DNA of 64,000 nt from Clonostachys chloroleuca (GCA_037952775.1 JBANAY010000003.1:22010001-22074000), one strand, 5' to 3'; numbered from the stretch's first letter, positions 1-12,201 are shown. Made by a program: numbers and translations. The notes: a model not told the origin generated them from the sequence alone.

Positions 1-1
1 C

Positions 2-508
2 GCCGACTATGCAAGTCTTCATAATGGCCGTCGACCATTCGTCAACCCATCCCCACTCGCGCGCTGGGCATGGGCAGCCAACTACTCATGGGATGAAGCA
101 TTGCATAACAAGACCATGTTTGCAGACTGGTTCAATGATGAAATGCTGCCTCCTGTCAATGACCCCCTTCAATGCTCCTCTTCCCTCATTCTATATCCAG
201 GCAAGATAGGGACACAGGCTCCGAGGAATCGGTATGATATCGCGCCTCCCTTGCCGTTCACGGGTTTCTCAGCAGCCCGCATCTCCGTCTTCTCGGGCTG
301 CCCAGATTTTATATATCCAGTAGGAGAGGTATCGAAGTTCAGTAATTTGACGGATAATGATGAAAAGTTGCCTGTTGCAGTGGGTATCCTAGCTGCGAAG
401 GGCTGTGATGGACTACTCGCTCGGCTGGCGATGGATCTGGTGGGTGAAGGTATCTTGAAGATTCCGCAAGTTGGTGGCAGCATGAGTGGTGGCCCAATTC
501 TTTTCTAG
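2..508 (+). CDS. Amidase-family protein, C-terminal part (cut by window edge)
   Basis: The frame is open from the first bases of the window to a TAG at 506-508, so this is the 3' end of a gene that starts outside. The visible 168 residues end in a segment typical of the C-terminus of fungal amidase-signature proteins: a CPDFIYPVGEV block (vacuolar/cytosolic amidase type), then SKFSNLT, then a AAKGCDGLL helix and a short tail. The catalytic Ser-Ser-Lys region lies outside the window, so activity cannot be judged. Members hydrolyse amides to acid and ammonia. It runs towards the convergent L-amino-acid oxidase gene, whose stop is about 290 bp away. Family assignment rests on the C-terminal pattern only. 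Confidence 0.72.
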   Translation, partial: ADYASLHNGRRPFVNPSPLARWAWAANYSWDEALHNKTMFADWFNDEMLPPVNDPLQCSSSLILYPGKIGTQAPRNRYDIAPPLPFTGFSAARISVFSGCPDFIYPVGEVSKFSNLTDNDEKLPVAVGILAAKGCDGLLARLAMDLVGEGILKIPQVGGSMSGGPILF

Positions 509-799
509 ACAATAGCCAATGTAAATATGCCATAGAAATATGAGAACAAGGAGTTAGATATAGCAAATTTTTAGATACACAGATAGGCCACAATTCTTTT
601 TCCTCGGTCATTTTAATCACCTCAATTGACTCACTTAACAAAATGCTATTGCAACTTTTGATTCATTGCCCTGGCTCGGTCAATAATACCCTTATTCTAT
701 CACTTCTCCTAGTTTACGACTCCGATAGGCAAAGGGGTACGCCAAAGAGATATACATCTAGATTTACGATATTCACACGTCTAATACGTGACCAACTAT
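509..799. other. Convergent intergenic spacer
   Basis: A 3'-to-3' spacer between the amidase fragment and the oxidase gene. It is AT-rich with no convincing coding frame; it presumably holds both polyadenylation regions. Confidence 0.6.
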
Positions 800-2575
800 C
801 TACTCCGTCTTTACCCATCGGCCCATCCATCGTTGGTTAAGTTCCTTGGCCTCGTCAATTAGCCCAATCTCTAGAAGAAGCTGAACTGCACCACGAACGG
901 CCGAGTAGAGCGAGGAGCTGATCCAGGCGTGGGTAGGCGCCGTGTGCTCACCAAGAACGATGACATTGGACTCAGTCTTATGATACGCCGGAATATACAG
1001 CGCGTGCTGTGCAACGTCTGGACGTGTCCACGCCGTGGCGATGAAGGGCTCGTCGAGCCAGCACAAGCGCTCATACTCACCCGTGTACAGCTCACGAACC
1101 TCCTCGCCATGCAGCGAGGCGATGGCGTCAAGGACCATGCCCACATGCTGCTCCTCGCTGAGACTTGCAAAGCGGCTGCTCCAGTCGCCGCCGCGGTAGT
1201 GCATGATCAGGCCCGGGCGGCCCGTCTCATTGAGCCCGTAGACTGGGTAGTAGAGAGCACCGACGGCGGCATCAGGCGGCGTCGAGTAGCCGCCAAAGAT
1301 GGGGCGCTCACCCTTTTCCCAGAAGCGCTCGCTGAAGAGCAGCGCGACCTTGCAGGCATCCTTGAAGCGGAGACCGCGCTCAGCCATGGCCCGTGAGAGG
1401 GTCGGTGAGAACTGGGGAAGACTCATCAGCCGCGTCATGGTAAAGGGGGCTGTGAGCATGGTGTAGTCGTAGTTCTTGCTTTGCTGGGGCTGCGGCTTCG
1501 TCTGGGTTCTGTTGGCATCGACATCGACCCAGGATAGCTTGGTGCCCGTCGCGGTTTTGCCTTGCTCGTCTTTCACGGCTTCAATCTTGCGGACTTGGCG
1601 GTTCAGGATCAGGCGGTCTTGGACATGAGGCAGAATGGCATTTGAGAGGCGGCTGAAACCTCCGTCGACACATCGCCACTCCGTCTCACCAAGCGTGCTC
1701 TTGCTGCCGTCCTGGGCGAGATTTGAATTGTGGTGCATCTCATCCCAAAAGACATCATAGTCCGTTGCGCCATGTACGGCATCTGCCACCTCGGCGCTCG
1801 CGTTCCAAAAGTTGCGCATCATGCTTTGTTGGCTTATGTCGTCCAGGCCCTGCTTCATGACGCGGCCATGAACGCCCCACGGATCTCGCTGGATCTGTCT
1901 GAGGGTCGCTTCATTGAGGAGAATCTCGTTCATCTTTGCCTTGGTGGACTTGTACTCTTCCGTATCCAACGGGGCCGGTTTGCCCAGGCTGGAGTTTGCG
2001 GCAATTTCTGCTCGTGTAGGAATGCTACCATCGGGATGCCTGCCAGTGCCAAGACCAAGCAACTCGTTTGGCGAGTGTTGGATCCAAGGGATGAAGTTGA
2101 CCTTGAGATCATCATGGCTGCCTCGATTCAGCTCATTGACCCAGTCTGCTAACTGGAAAGTCATGGCATGGTCCGAGTACTCGAGTGTAGCGTTGTCACT
2201 CTTGTACTTGATCCGGTACGGGAGCCGCATAGGTCCCATTTCTGCCCATTCCTGGGTATCGCCAACGTAGAGCGTCCGCAGACGTCCGCCAACCTGATGA
2301 CTGGCCTCCAGTATCTCCCAGTTGCGGACACCGACGCTGTCGAGGAACAGTGCAGTGGCTAGGCCGGTGATACCGGCGCCAACAATGGCAATGGATGTGT
2401 TCTTGGCTTTCTCGACATCCTGAAGAGATGTTGTAGCATTGATGGAAGCCACGTCCTTGTACCAGGCGCCGAGAGCGTCAAAGTCCTTTAGTAAAGGCCT
2501 CTGAGGATCAGCAGTCCCCAGGCACGGGACGGCCCATGAAGCGGTCAAGACAGCTAGGAATGTTGCACGAAGCAT
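800..2575 (-). CDS. Secreted L-amino-acid oxidase (flavin amine oxidase family)
   Basis: Intronless, 591 residues, ATG at 2575. Residues 1-20 form a signal peptide (hydrophobic core FLAVLTASWAV, cleavage near CLG/TADP), so the enzyme is expected outside the cell or in the secretory path. Residues 61-100 hold the Rossmann FAD-binding element (IAIVGAGITGLA, then an acidic end and VGGRLR). EMGPMRLPYR follows, matching the conserved arginine region of L-amino-acid oxidases. The C-terminal FAD motif is GEHTAPTHAW (from residue 542) followed by an SGxxAA-like helix (YSAVRGAVQLLLEIG). Several N-glycosylation sequons are present. The family converts L-amino acids to 2-oxo acids with release of ammonia and hydrogen peroxide, serving nitrogen scavenging and antagonism. 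Substrate preference cannot be read from the sequence. Confidence 0.88.
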   Translation of the reverse strand: MLRATFLAVLTASWAVPCLGTADPQRPLLKDFDALGAWYKDVASINATTSLQDVEKAKNTSIAIVGAGITGLATALFLDSVGVRNWEILEASHQVGGRLRTLYVGDTQEWAEMGPMRLPYRIKYKSDNATLEYSDHAMTFQLADWVNELNRGSHDDLKVNFIPWIQHSPNELLGLGTGRHPDGSIPTRAEIAANSSLGKPAPLDTEEYKSTKAKMNEILLNEATLRQIQRDPWGVHGRVMKQGLDDISQQSMMRNFWNASAEVADAVHGATDYDVFWDEMHHNSNLAQDGSKSTLGETEWRCVDGGFSRLSNAILPHVQDRLILNRQVRKIEAVKDEQGKTATGTKLSWVDVDANRTQTKPQPQQSKNYDYTMLTAPFTMTRLMSLPQFSPTLSRAMAERGLRFKDACKVALLFSERFWEKGERPIFGGYSTPPDAAVGALYYPVYGLNETGRPGLIMHYRGGDWSSRFASLSEEQHVGMVLDAIASLHGEEVRELYTGEYERLCWLDEPFIATAWTRPDVAQHALYIPAYHKTESNVIVLGEHTAPTHAWISSSLYSAVRGAVQLLLEIGLIDEAKELNQRWMGRWVKTE

Positions 2576-3683
2576 ATTAAGAGATGTTTGGGAATACGGT
2601 TCATGGACTGGTGCAGTAGCGGGAAACGTAGCAGGCCATGCCTCTTAATGACGATGACCTCCGAGACTTAGGAACTCATGAGCTGGGATTAACCAATTCT
2701 CTCTCGGAGCTTAATCGGCGACTAGTGTTCCCAGTAATTATTCCCATCTCCTCTTGCTTGACATTCAAACCAAACTTCGAAGCTCTCTTTTCCTCTTCAG
2801 GTCAGTCATGACGATGAGGCAACAGACAACGCCACAGCAGACGAACCTGCGTGAACAGCAACTAATCCACAATTATTCCTCCAAACGCTTTAACTCCGAG
2901 GTCCAATGCTACTGAGCGATTAAGGCGTGGACACGAGATGTTTCTCAACCTGATTTTGAATTTTAATCAGATTGATAGTCGAGAAGACGACAGCCGATAC
3001 AGACATTCCCCACCCGCTCAGGATCCCAATGCCAAGTACCTGCACCGAGTCTCCGAGGTACATGTGTGTTGGGTTAGGTACATGGAGATGGGGTGTAAGT
3101 GTAGGCAAGGCTGCATGGGGTTGCATATGCGAAGACAGGGGTAGCTTGGCTAAGGGTGATGCCCCATACATCAAAACGGCCGGGAGGAAGACCTTGATGG
3201 TGACACCTTGATGGTTGCAATGAACAAAACCCCAGGTGAGAAATCCAGGACCATCCAATGCGTGTTGCGTGAAAATTCAGCTTGCCATTTAGCGTCAGGG
3301 ATCTGCGGCTCGGTTTACGAGACGCATACGCGATGTGGATTTCGTGACAACTACTGACAACTAATTACTAGTCTTAGCCGCTGAGGATCAAGCATAACAA
3401 CTCATTCCTGCTTTACGACCTAGGCGGCTCAATCATGGTTACCGTCAGGGTAGTTCAGCTCACTACGAAGAACAACAAGGTGCATGTGTGGAGTAAGTCA
3501 TATTTGATCATCAAGTTTATTGCCAAGATGAGCTGAAAAGGAAGGAGTGATCAATGCATTCTAAAAGTGCTAAGTCTGGCGTAAATGGCATCATCTTTTC
3601 AGCCCAGGAACCTTGCTGAGCTTAGGACCCAAGTCAACCATGTACTGACAACGAAATTGCAGATCTTTTCTCTTCCTTCCAAT
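2576..3683. other. Intergenic region, no gene seen
   Basis: This stretch contains the promoter of the oxidase gene (right side) and the 3' flank of the MFS gene. No frame resembles a protein and no RNA gene was recognised. Confidence 0.5.
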
Positions 3684-5956
3684 TCATGCAGATGCTTCGG
3701 GTTTCTCCTTGACACGTGGTTGGCGACCTTCTTCCTTCAGTTTGGCATCATCCGGACGAGCTAAGTCAATATGTGGCATCAGAAAGACAGCCACGAAGAA
3801 AGCAAAAGCTGCGAGGCCCGCGCCAAGTTGAAAGATGATTTTGAATGACCTCTGGTAGGCTGGCGCAAGAGCGGCGCCGATGCGCTCGGCATCTACATCA
3901 GACAGCTTTGATAAATATTGCTGTGGATTACGTAATAGGTCATTGCGAGGTTCAGCTTCCAAATCCAGGCTGTCTACCGAATCTCGGACCACGTTGTTCC
4001 TCGAATATCACTTAGCACAACCAGATACTTTCACAAATCTCATGGACTGACTTACAAGATGGTCCCGCAGATGGCAAGGCCAAAAGTGGCCCCTAAATTC
4101 CTGACAAAGCTATGACAAAAGATGAGAAGGTGGTCATTTTACTGTCAGGGTTGCCATAAGACTTACTTGCGGAATGATGTAACAACCGCCATATCCTTCC
4201 GCGGCACTCCTGCCTGGATCGCAATCAGGGCTCTAGAATCACCAAATCAGCCAAAGGGGGCTGGACACAGCCGATCAGACCCAGATACTTACGGCTGGAG
4301 CGTGTTTCCGACCCCTATACCAATAAGCAGGGAATATCCGATCTGCTTGCCCAAGCCTGACGTCTCATCCAAGGTGGACATGAGGGCCAAACCGACAGAC
4401 CAGCAAGCCCAGCCAAAAAGGATGCATTCACGGTACCGTCCCGCCCAGTGAACTATTAGGCCGGAGAGGGTACTGCTTGCGGTTTGCACGAGCGTGATGG
4501 GCAGCAGCATGACGCCGGCCTTGGTAGCCCCGTAGCTGTAGACAAGCTGGTAGAAGGTGGGGATGTAGTAGACCTGCACTACAAAGTTCCAACCGTTGAT
4601 GAACATGGTGATACATGCCCCTGCCGTCATTCGAGAACGGAAGATGTCCACTATAAGCCCTCGACAGGGACCAGAGTAAGCCTTGTGCAAGAGCTAGAAT
4701 GGAGGAAAAGTGCCGAACGGGACGTACCGGGCATGAGCGGGTAACTCGCCCCTTTCCACTGCCATAGAACAAAGGCAACGCAGACGGCCAGACCAGCGAG
4801 CAGGCTTGCGAGAACAGCCGCAGAATCCCAGGGGTACTCGCCGCCGCCCCAAGTCAAGCCAAGCATGAGACTGGTGGTGCCGGCCAACGCTAGCAGGATT
4901 CCGGTGAAGTCGATGGCCTGCAGCTTGCTACATTGGGCCGTCAACATATGCAAACCTGAACATATTTGGATCGCAGCACTTACACCCTCCATTCGGCCGA
5001 CACTCTCTTTAGTGGCATGAAGAATAACGCGCATACTGCGGACAGTGCCGTCAACGGCAAATTGAGCCGGAAAATCCAACGCCAGGAGTCGCCCCCGCGA
5101 GACGAGAGGGCACCACCGATCACCGGGCCGATTCCATTGGCCAGCGCAGTTACCGCTCCCTATATGAACGAGGCACGGGAATTAGCTTGGGGGGTGGACG
5201 ATGTAGAATCAACGGCGTCTCGCCTAATCTAATCTGATGGATCTGATAATCCGGTGGTGGAAGAGGTGCAGGACTCGCGGGGAACTTACCAGGATACCCT
5301 GGTATTTGCCTCGCTCTCGCAACGGCACCACGTCACTGACAATCATCTGCGCAACCGTCATGAGCCCGCCGCCTCCAAAACCGGTCAAGCAGCGGAAGAT
5401 GATGAGTTGAGTGGCTGTCTGGGCCAGTGATGACGCCAGTGACCCAATGCCGAAGATGGCTAACCCGATCATGAGGATAACCTTGCGGGACCATATGTCT
5501 GAGAGGCGGCCGTACAAGAGCTGCCCGACCGTGGATGTTCTACAAAAGTGTTAGACACGCGGGAGTCGCCTCGGAGCTCAGTGAATTTACATGAAGTAGC
5601 CATTGGCTAGCCAAGACAGCTGCTGTCCAGCCTGCAGCGCATTGCCGATGATGGTCAAACTAGCAGCCAGGGTGGTCTGGTCCATGAGCGCCACCAGATC
5701 GACGGTGGCACATGCCAGAAAGATCTAGCTGCAGTAGTTAGGATGACCAGTACCCTAGTGTATTGAAAAGGGTTGTGTGGTACTCTACCGTGATGATTTT
5801 GCTTTTGGAAACATAGTTGGTCTGCTCGTTGAACACCTGTGCCTCTTCTTTGTTGTCTCTGGATGTCGGTGATTCCGTCGAAGCATCCGACTTCTGAGGG
5901 TCCGCAAAAGCCATTGCCTGAGGCTTTTGGTTCTCGTCACTAATGAGCTGGCTCAT
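3684..5956 (-). CDS. MFS drug/toxin exporter, DHA2 (14-TM) type
   Basis: A nine-exon model gives 573 residues in one frame: exons 5956-5789, 5724-5591, 5539-5290, 5159-4984, 4927-4728, 4650-4293, 4232-4167, 4109-4056 and 3999-3684. All introns are GT-AG and 49-130 nt. The N-terminus is a polar cytoplasmic tail of about 55 residues. The first TM helix carries LVALMDQTTLAASL (the DxT motif of TM1), followed by the MFS motif A equivalent GRLSDIWSRK and the antiporter-type GAVTALANGIGPVIGGAL. The C-terminal tail is charged. The family exports drugs, mycotoxins or siderophores by proton antiport at the plasma membrane; substrate is unknown. Its position next to a secreted oxidase and a Cys-synthase fusion suggests export of a locally made or toxic compound, which is inference. 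Confidence 0.88.
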
Positions 5957-6899
5957 TGCTGGTGGATGAAACTAGGCAGAGCTGCAGATACTACTCTGTT
6001 TTCAGCAAAACAAGCAGGTTGATCAGGTGTCTGTGGGATTCTAGCAACAGAAACTTGGTATGAAATTTGTCATCTAATTATAGTATGGCAGGCTCCGAGA
6101 AACGGAGACCAACTTTCTTCGATACCCTGAAAATGACGTGAAGAAATCTTCTTGAAAATCTCTTTAGACTGCCGAAGAACCTTTGTGGCAACCCAGCCCA
6201 CATAATTTGAATGTACCTCTGATCTCGTCATGTTACATGTGGAAACCAGTCTAATTAGATTCATGGTTAAACGAACTTCGCTTAGGATCAACATATGTCT
6301 CAAAACGGCAGAATAACCACGGGTCATGAATTACGTTGCAATTTCATACACACAGGGCTAGCCGTGTGGATTTAGCTGGCCCACGACATTACGCCATGTC
6401 GAGTTTGGAAGCTTAAATGTCATCATCCTCTCATTTATGCATGACTGAATCCAAGCTTGATACTCTAAACCATGATGAAGAGGTTTTCTCGGAATACGAA
6501 GAGTGGTCCGAGAAACTACAATCCTAGAAGCGGCAATTGCTAGCTTCTTACTTGACCAGGCAAGGACCTTCATGGCCATATGGTGACATCGAACGATGGA
6601 TCTAATCCGTCCATGATGTAACTCTGCTGAATAGGTGGCTGACTGGCTGCATCGATGATCCGGGTGTTGAGCCTTCTAGATACCTCGGCGTCATCAGAGC
6701 AAAAACTGGGAACAATATCAGAGCCCACCTCCTGCCTCTGTTCTGAAGATCTGGTAGTGATTTGATAAGATATCATCAATACAACCGCAAAGCCATTATT
6801 CTCACCTGCCCTCTAATTCTCTTGTCCCAACTCATCAGCACTTATAATACGTCCTTGTCAATAGCTTCCCCATTTTCATAATTTGATAAAGTTTCGACC
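5957..6899. other. Divergent promoter region
   Basis: Shared 5' region of the MFS exporter (minus) and the cysteine synthase-rhodanese gene (plus). It is AT-rich, with no convincing gene; short frames here lack protein-like composition. Co-regulation of the two flanking genes is possible. Confidence 0.5.
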
Positions 6900-8878
6900 A
6901 TGCAAACGAGGAATAATCTCAACGTTTACAAGGGCCCTGATGCCCTCAAGGAGTACTTCAATCCTGATATTGCACCGCCACTGCCTCTGGTAGAAATTCC
7001 CGAGTCCCTGAACCCATACCATAAAGATGGAGTACGCATCTATGCCAAGATGATGACAATGCATCCCGCAAACAATGTCAAGGCCATGCCAGGTAGGTCA
7101 CCCATTGTTATCCAAATATTCAGCTACAAGGCCTCAAAAATGTGTTGGGCTAAACAATCAACATAGCATTGAATCTTCTCGAGCATGGTGTTGCTCCCGG
7201 AAAAACCAAAACAGTCGTGGAATACAGCTCCGGGTCGACCGTCATTTCCATGGCAATGATCTCACGGGTTTTCCACGGCTTGGACGATGTGCATGCCTTC
7301 TTGAGCAATAAGACCACCGCCGCCAAATTGAGACTGATGCAGTTCTTTGGTCTGAACATGTAAGTTAAAGAGCACCTGGTTGGAGATTAATGTCCAAAAA
7401 GCTCCCCGTTTGACTCACATCTTCCGTGGCAGTACTCTGTTTGGCGGCCCTTCTCAGCCAGAACCGAAAGATGAACGTGGAGGTATCCGCGCCGCGTACC
7501 GCTTGGCAAAAAATTCCGAGTCCGTGTGCAATCCTGATCAGTATGACAACGATCTTGTGAGTTCTAGGGTCAATCATTGTCATGATTATTGAAATTTCTA
7601 ACGAAACAATCAAGAACTGGCAGTCCCACATCCGATGGACAGGCCCTCAGATTCTGGAGCAATTGCCCGAAATCAACTTGATCTGCGCGGGAATGGGCAC
7701 TTCAGGTATGCTCCAGCCTTAGCAATATTACATGTTTTTCATTACAAGTGTTGATCTTTCTTCAAAACTCAGGGACCATGTCAGGCCTAGGAAGCTTCTT
7801 CAAGGAACAGAAACCATCTGTCTTCCGATTAGGGTATGTTTTCTCATAGCTCAGTTCCGAATCTTAGTCTAACCGGGCCCCAACATAGTGTATGCACTGC
7901 TGCAAGTGACCGAGTACCAGGGCCTCGGTCTTTGGCTCTACTTGGTCCAGTCAACTTCCCCTGGAAGTCGTCCGTCGACCACATTGAAGAAGTGGGATCC
8001 CATCATTCCTTCTCTCTCTCGCTGGAGCTCTGCCGTAACGGTATCGTCAGCGGCCCATCGTCCGGCTTCAACCTCCAAGGGTTATTCCAATTCCTCGAGA
8101 AGAGGAGGAATGAGGGAACCTTGGCTGAGCTGGCGGGCGATGATGGTCAGATCCACTGTGCTTTCCTCTGCTGCGATCTTCCATACCAATACATCGACGA
8201 GTATTTTGCCAAATTGGGATCCGAGCACTTCCCCACCATCAGCAACTCTGTGAGTCTCCATTTTCAAGGCAGCTGGAGTCTTTGGGCTAATCTGATGTTT
8301 CTCAGGAACTGGCAGATGTTGACCTGTACCGGTACGACTCGGCCTGGGAAAAGGAACCACTGACTGCTCTTGCCGAGTTTTATCGCGTCAACAACGTGCT
8401 TGACAGGGATATTCTACTATTTATGTCTAAGAGGCGTGCCAACGAACGCCAAGGCTGGGAGCAAATCCTATCTCCTTGCTCAGACACAGTCATCATTGAC
8501 TTGCGACAAGCCGAGGACTACGAGTGCTTCAGCCTCCCCGGATCTCTCAATTTCCCGCTGGTTGAGGCCAGCACCGCCAGTCCGTTTTCCGACCCCAAGG
8601 TGATGTCCTGGCTTTGGAAAGAATTTGAGGCGAGGCTCGAGTCCAACGACGAAGACATTTGCTCACAGCTTCGGGACAAGCACTCGCTGATCATGTGCTA
8701 CGATGGCGACTCTGCTCGTGTCGCTACGAGTGTCCTGCGAGCAAAGGGCTACAATGCAGACAATACGCACGGCGGTATTCGGGCCATTCAACAGATGACC
8801 CCGAAAGTAGGGGACTACAAGGGCCAAGAAGGCCTTGAGCGCTACCAGGGGCAGTCAATGAGCTCCGTCAGTCACTGA
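6900..8878 (+). CDS. Cysteine synthase-like PLP enzyme fused to a rhodanese domain
   Basis: A seven-exon model gives 531 residues: 6900-7092, 7167-7359, 7433-7556, 7615-7705, 7773-7833, 7889-8249 and 8306-8878. Residues ~25-340 form a fold-type II PLP enzyme: the Schiff-base lysine is K61 in HPANNVKAMP, the substrate-binding loop is SSGST (85-89, against the usual SGNTG) and the phosphate-binding loop is GMGTSGTMSG. Residues ~375-515 form a rhodanese domain with VIIDLRQAEDYECFSLPGS and an active-site loop CYDGDSAR (Cys472). Cysteine or beta-cyanoalanine synthases replace the O-acetyl or thiol group of serine/cysteine derivatives; rhodaneses move sulfane sulfur. The fusion suggests sulfur channelling or cyanide handling (inference). 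The changed Asn in the substrate loop argues for a non-standard substrate. Stop at 8876-8878. Confidence 0.85.
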
Positions 8879-10136
8879 CGGGCCGGAAGATGGACGGACG
8901 AATGGATGTGTCCATGAACATGACAGAACCGGCCGTGGCCTTACGTTAGTTAAAAAAAACTAAAGAATTCTTCCTTGTTTAGCCTTCTTTGCGTTGTTTA
9001 ATTGGCGCGGATGTGGTCGAATGAGATGCTCTTGATGAAATCGAGTCTGAGGAATATCGGCTGCAAAAAACCGCCGCCCCCAGCCTCGACTCCTCCCAGC
9101 AGGTGGTGACTAAAACCACACGAGGTTGAGATTGCTACCAGAAGCCCACTTTGAACAGGAAGCAGGGTTGCGTGCGGTTAACACCGGTCAATCCCGAGAG
9201 GCGTTCAACACACCTAGTTCATGGTAGGTGGGAATACGCGAAGAGGTGTAGCGATAGTGAACCCCGTCCAAGTCACGTTCGCCTTTGGAAGATCTGATTA
9301 GTTCCTCCGCCCTCATTTGTGACTAAAGAAATGCCCCGTAACGGCAACATCCTTGCCCACTCCTCCGCAGTGTGGGCATCTAAAGACAAGCGTGAGAGTG
9401 GCATGCAGTCTAAGTCCAAAAGAAGGGGCCGTTGTATCTCCCCCCTTACCTTCTTAAGATTGATAACCTTTAGCTCTCGGCTAGGGTAGTGTAGCTTTCT
9501 TTTCACGAATTTCTGGCCCAAGTTATGTACAACAACCCACACTACTGTGATGTGAACCAAGCAACCTCCATCCAGGCGAAGACAAAAACTTCGCCTCCCA
9601 CGACATGGATCTGCAAGACTTCAAGACACTAGGCGTTGATCTTACTGCTATTGATGCCCTGAAAGTTCCCAGCTGACCTTCCCAATGCACATAATTGGAG
9701 TTTCTCTAATAAGTGAGTGGCAGGGGCAAAAGCCAGGGTGCTCGGACTCCGAGCTCAGCTACGAGACGTGTGAGAAGCCAACCGGGATAGTGTGCCGCCA
9801 ACCCCCACGATGGCAGTTATGTCCACTCCCCGTTCCTCCCATCAAACATTGCTATGCTTACATGGTTTGATAATACTTTGATTAAAACCCTAATATGGTA
9901 TCCATCTCCGGCCAATCATTGGGTAACATCTCATCAGATAAAAATTCTTGCTCTGGGTTGTAAAGTCACCAAGCAGGGCTACGTAAAACAGGCTCAAATC
10001 CGGTTTGGCGTGCTTGCCCCTCAGGAAATAAACAATTTATAAGGCGCATGTCTCTCAGTGACTTCATTTGTTGGCTCGTGTGAACTTAGACGTCTCTATC
10101 TCTAGAAACCCATTTTCATCACTTCTCGTGTCTATT
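8879..10136. other. Intergenic region with one short gene-relic-like frame
   Basis: Holds the 3' flank of the fusion gene (with an A-rich tract near 8953) and the promoter of the Dal5-type permease. Apart from the short frame described separately, nothing coding was recognised. Confidence 0.45.
9551..9676 (+). pseudogene. Possible relic of a 3' exon, 41 codons
   Basis: The frame follows a TGA and runs 41 codons to a TGA. Its composition is protein-like, with alternating acidic and hydrophobic residues (SHDMDLQDFKTLGVDLTA, then IDALKVPS), and it looks like the end of an enzyme rather than random DNA. No matching upstream part in the same frame was found nearby. Family not recognised; it could equally be chance. 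Confidence 0.22.
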
Positions 10137-12201
10137 ATGGCGTCCCCCGTCGCTGACAAGACAGACCCGGTCACAAGAAGCGAAGAGACCTCCGCTGAAG
10201 GGAAATTGCACATCCAACCAAGAGACGCGAATGTCGATGGAGAAAATGTAGCCGAGATCACTGGTTATGACCACGAACGCATGAAGGATCGCGGTCTTCT
10301 GTCATATGAAGAGGAGAAGAAGCTGCTCCGCCGTGTAGACATTCGCCTCATGATACTGTGTGCCTGCATTTTCATGATCAAAAATGTCGATGCGAACAAT
10401 GTGAGTCCAAGTGACCTTGGTGCTGTCCAGACCGTGGGGCACACGGTCAATAGGAACCCAGCTAATTTCTGAAGGCTGCGCATGCTCGTATTATGAACCG
10501 TGGAACCGACCGAAACATTATGACACAGCTCAAAATGACCGCTAACGACTACAACTGGGTCAGCACAATATACTTTGTATGAATTCTCGTCAGCCGATAT
10601 CTCAATGTTTAGAACTGACATGGTGTACAGATCCCTTTTATTGTGTTCGAGATACCATCGAACCTGATCATGAAGAAAATGCTCCCTTCAAGGTTCCAGT
10701 CGCGAATTATGGTCTGTTTATAGGTCCTCTCAAGCTGAGATTGTACATACAAACTGACCGGACTAGGTGACTTGGGGAATCACACTGGCATGTCATGCTG
10801 CAGTCACGTCCAAAGCGGGACTTCTGACAGCTCGATTCTTCCTTGGTCTTGTAAGTGAACTTGTTCAGCCGTAGCAGTGTTTCCGCCAATGCTAACTGCA
10901 TGCAGACCGAAGCTGGAATGTTCCCTGGCATCATTCTACAATTGACGTATTGGTACCGGGCTGATGAGATGACAAGTCGGCTCCTGATATTTTGTGCGTC
11001 ATCATCTGTACCCACCCTCTCAGTATAACAAAGCAACTTACTCATACTTCTACAACAGACTCCTTCGAGTTCTTCGCCAATATTGTCAGTGCAGTCCTGG
11101 CTTTTGGTTTCAACGGTATATCTGGACGAGGTGGTTTGTCCGGTTGGCAATGGTAAATATACCCATCTTATGTACCCGCAATCCTCGACTTACTTATTCG
11201 CTCACACTTATAGGTTCTTCCTTGTTGAAGGAATATTTACGATTCTCTTCGGTATTTCACTTTGGTGGATCTTCCCTGACTGTAAGAAGACTTCCTCAGT
11301 TCACGAGGATAATGAAGGCTTATATCTCGATACAGTCCCTGAACAAGCAAAATGGCTCACCGACAAGGAAAAGAGGTTCCTCCAAGCCCGACTCCCTGCA
11401 AATGCTCCTCGATCAAGTGAATCCGACTTTAATGTGAGCGAAATTTGGGAGAGTCTCAAGGACCAGCGTCTCTGGTGGTTCACACTGATCTGGGCGACAA
11501 AGACAATTGGAGGCTCAGGTCTCTCGTTCTACCTGCCCACCATCGTAGCTGATCTTGGGCTTGTGTAAGCCGCTTCCCACTTCTCAAGAACTTCATACCG
11601 GAAACACATCTAACATTCTTCCCACAGCTCCATCGCCGAAAGTCAATTGCTCACTATCCCTTCCGCGGTTATACCCATGTTCCTCATTGGCCTCAGCGCA
11701 TACTTGACCGGCCGGAAGGGTGTCCCGTATCCTCTCATCGCACTTATCTACATGGTCACTACACTGGCATGTTACGCGGTGATGGTCACCTATCCCAACC
11801 TCGGAGGCGTATATGCCGCCACGACCATTGCGGCTTCGGCGTCTTTAGCCTGGTTCTCGACCATGTGGCCGTGGCGCCTCCAGACTACATCCAAAGCCAC
11901 TGGTTCGGCCTTTGCCATTGCATTTTCAAACTCCCTCGGCCAGATCGGTACGATTGTCGGACCACAGATCTTCCAGTCCAAGTACGCCCCGAAATATACA
12001 GTCTCGTTCGCAGTGGCAATGGGGATGAGCGGGGTGTGCATTCTTGCCACTCTGTGGGCTTGGTGGCTCACGAGACACACGGAGCGCCAGACCTGGCATC
12101 TAAGGAAGATGAGAATTAATGCAGCCAAGAACAGCAATGTTGTTCTGGAGGATGTCGACATCAACGCTGACTTTGAGAAGGGAGCGAGGGTGCCAAAATA
12201 G
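10137..12201 (+). CDS. MFS permease, Dal5/allantoate-anion cation symporter type
   Basis: An eight-exon model gives 545 residues: 10137-10400, 10475-10576, 10631-10711, 10767-10850, 10906-10993, 11059-11152, 11214-11564 and 11628-12201. The donor of intron 3 is a weaker GTCTGT. After a polar N-terminus, EKKLLRRVDIRLMILC leads into TM1, as is typical of the anion:cation symporter family (Dal5, Tna1, Liz1). The later signatures are IPSNLIMKKM, GLTEAGMFPGI and WRLQTTSKATGSAFAIAFSN. Twelve TM segments are expected. Members import organic anions such as allantoate, nicotinate, pantothenate or biotin precursors. It lies downstream of and in the same direction as the Cys-synthase fusion, so it could feed that enzyme; substrate unknown. 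Confidence 0.87.
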
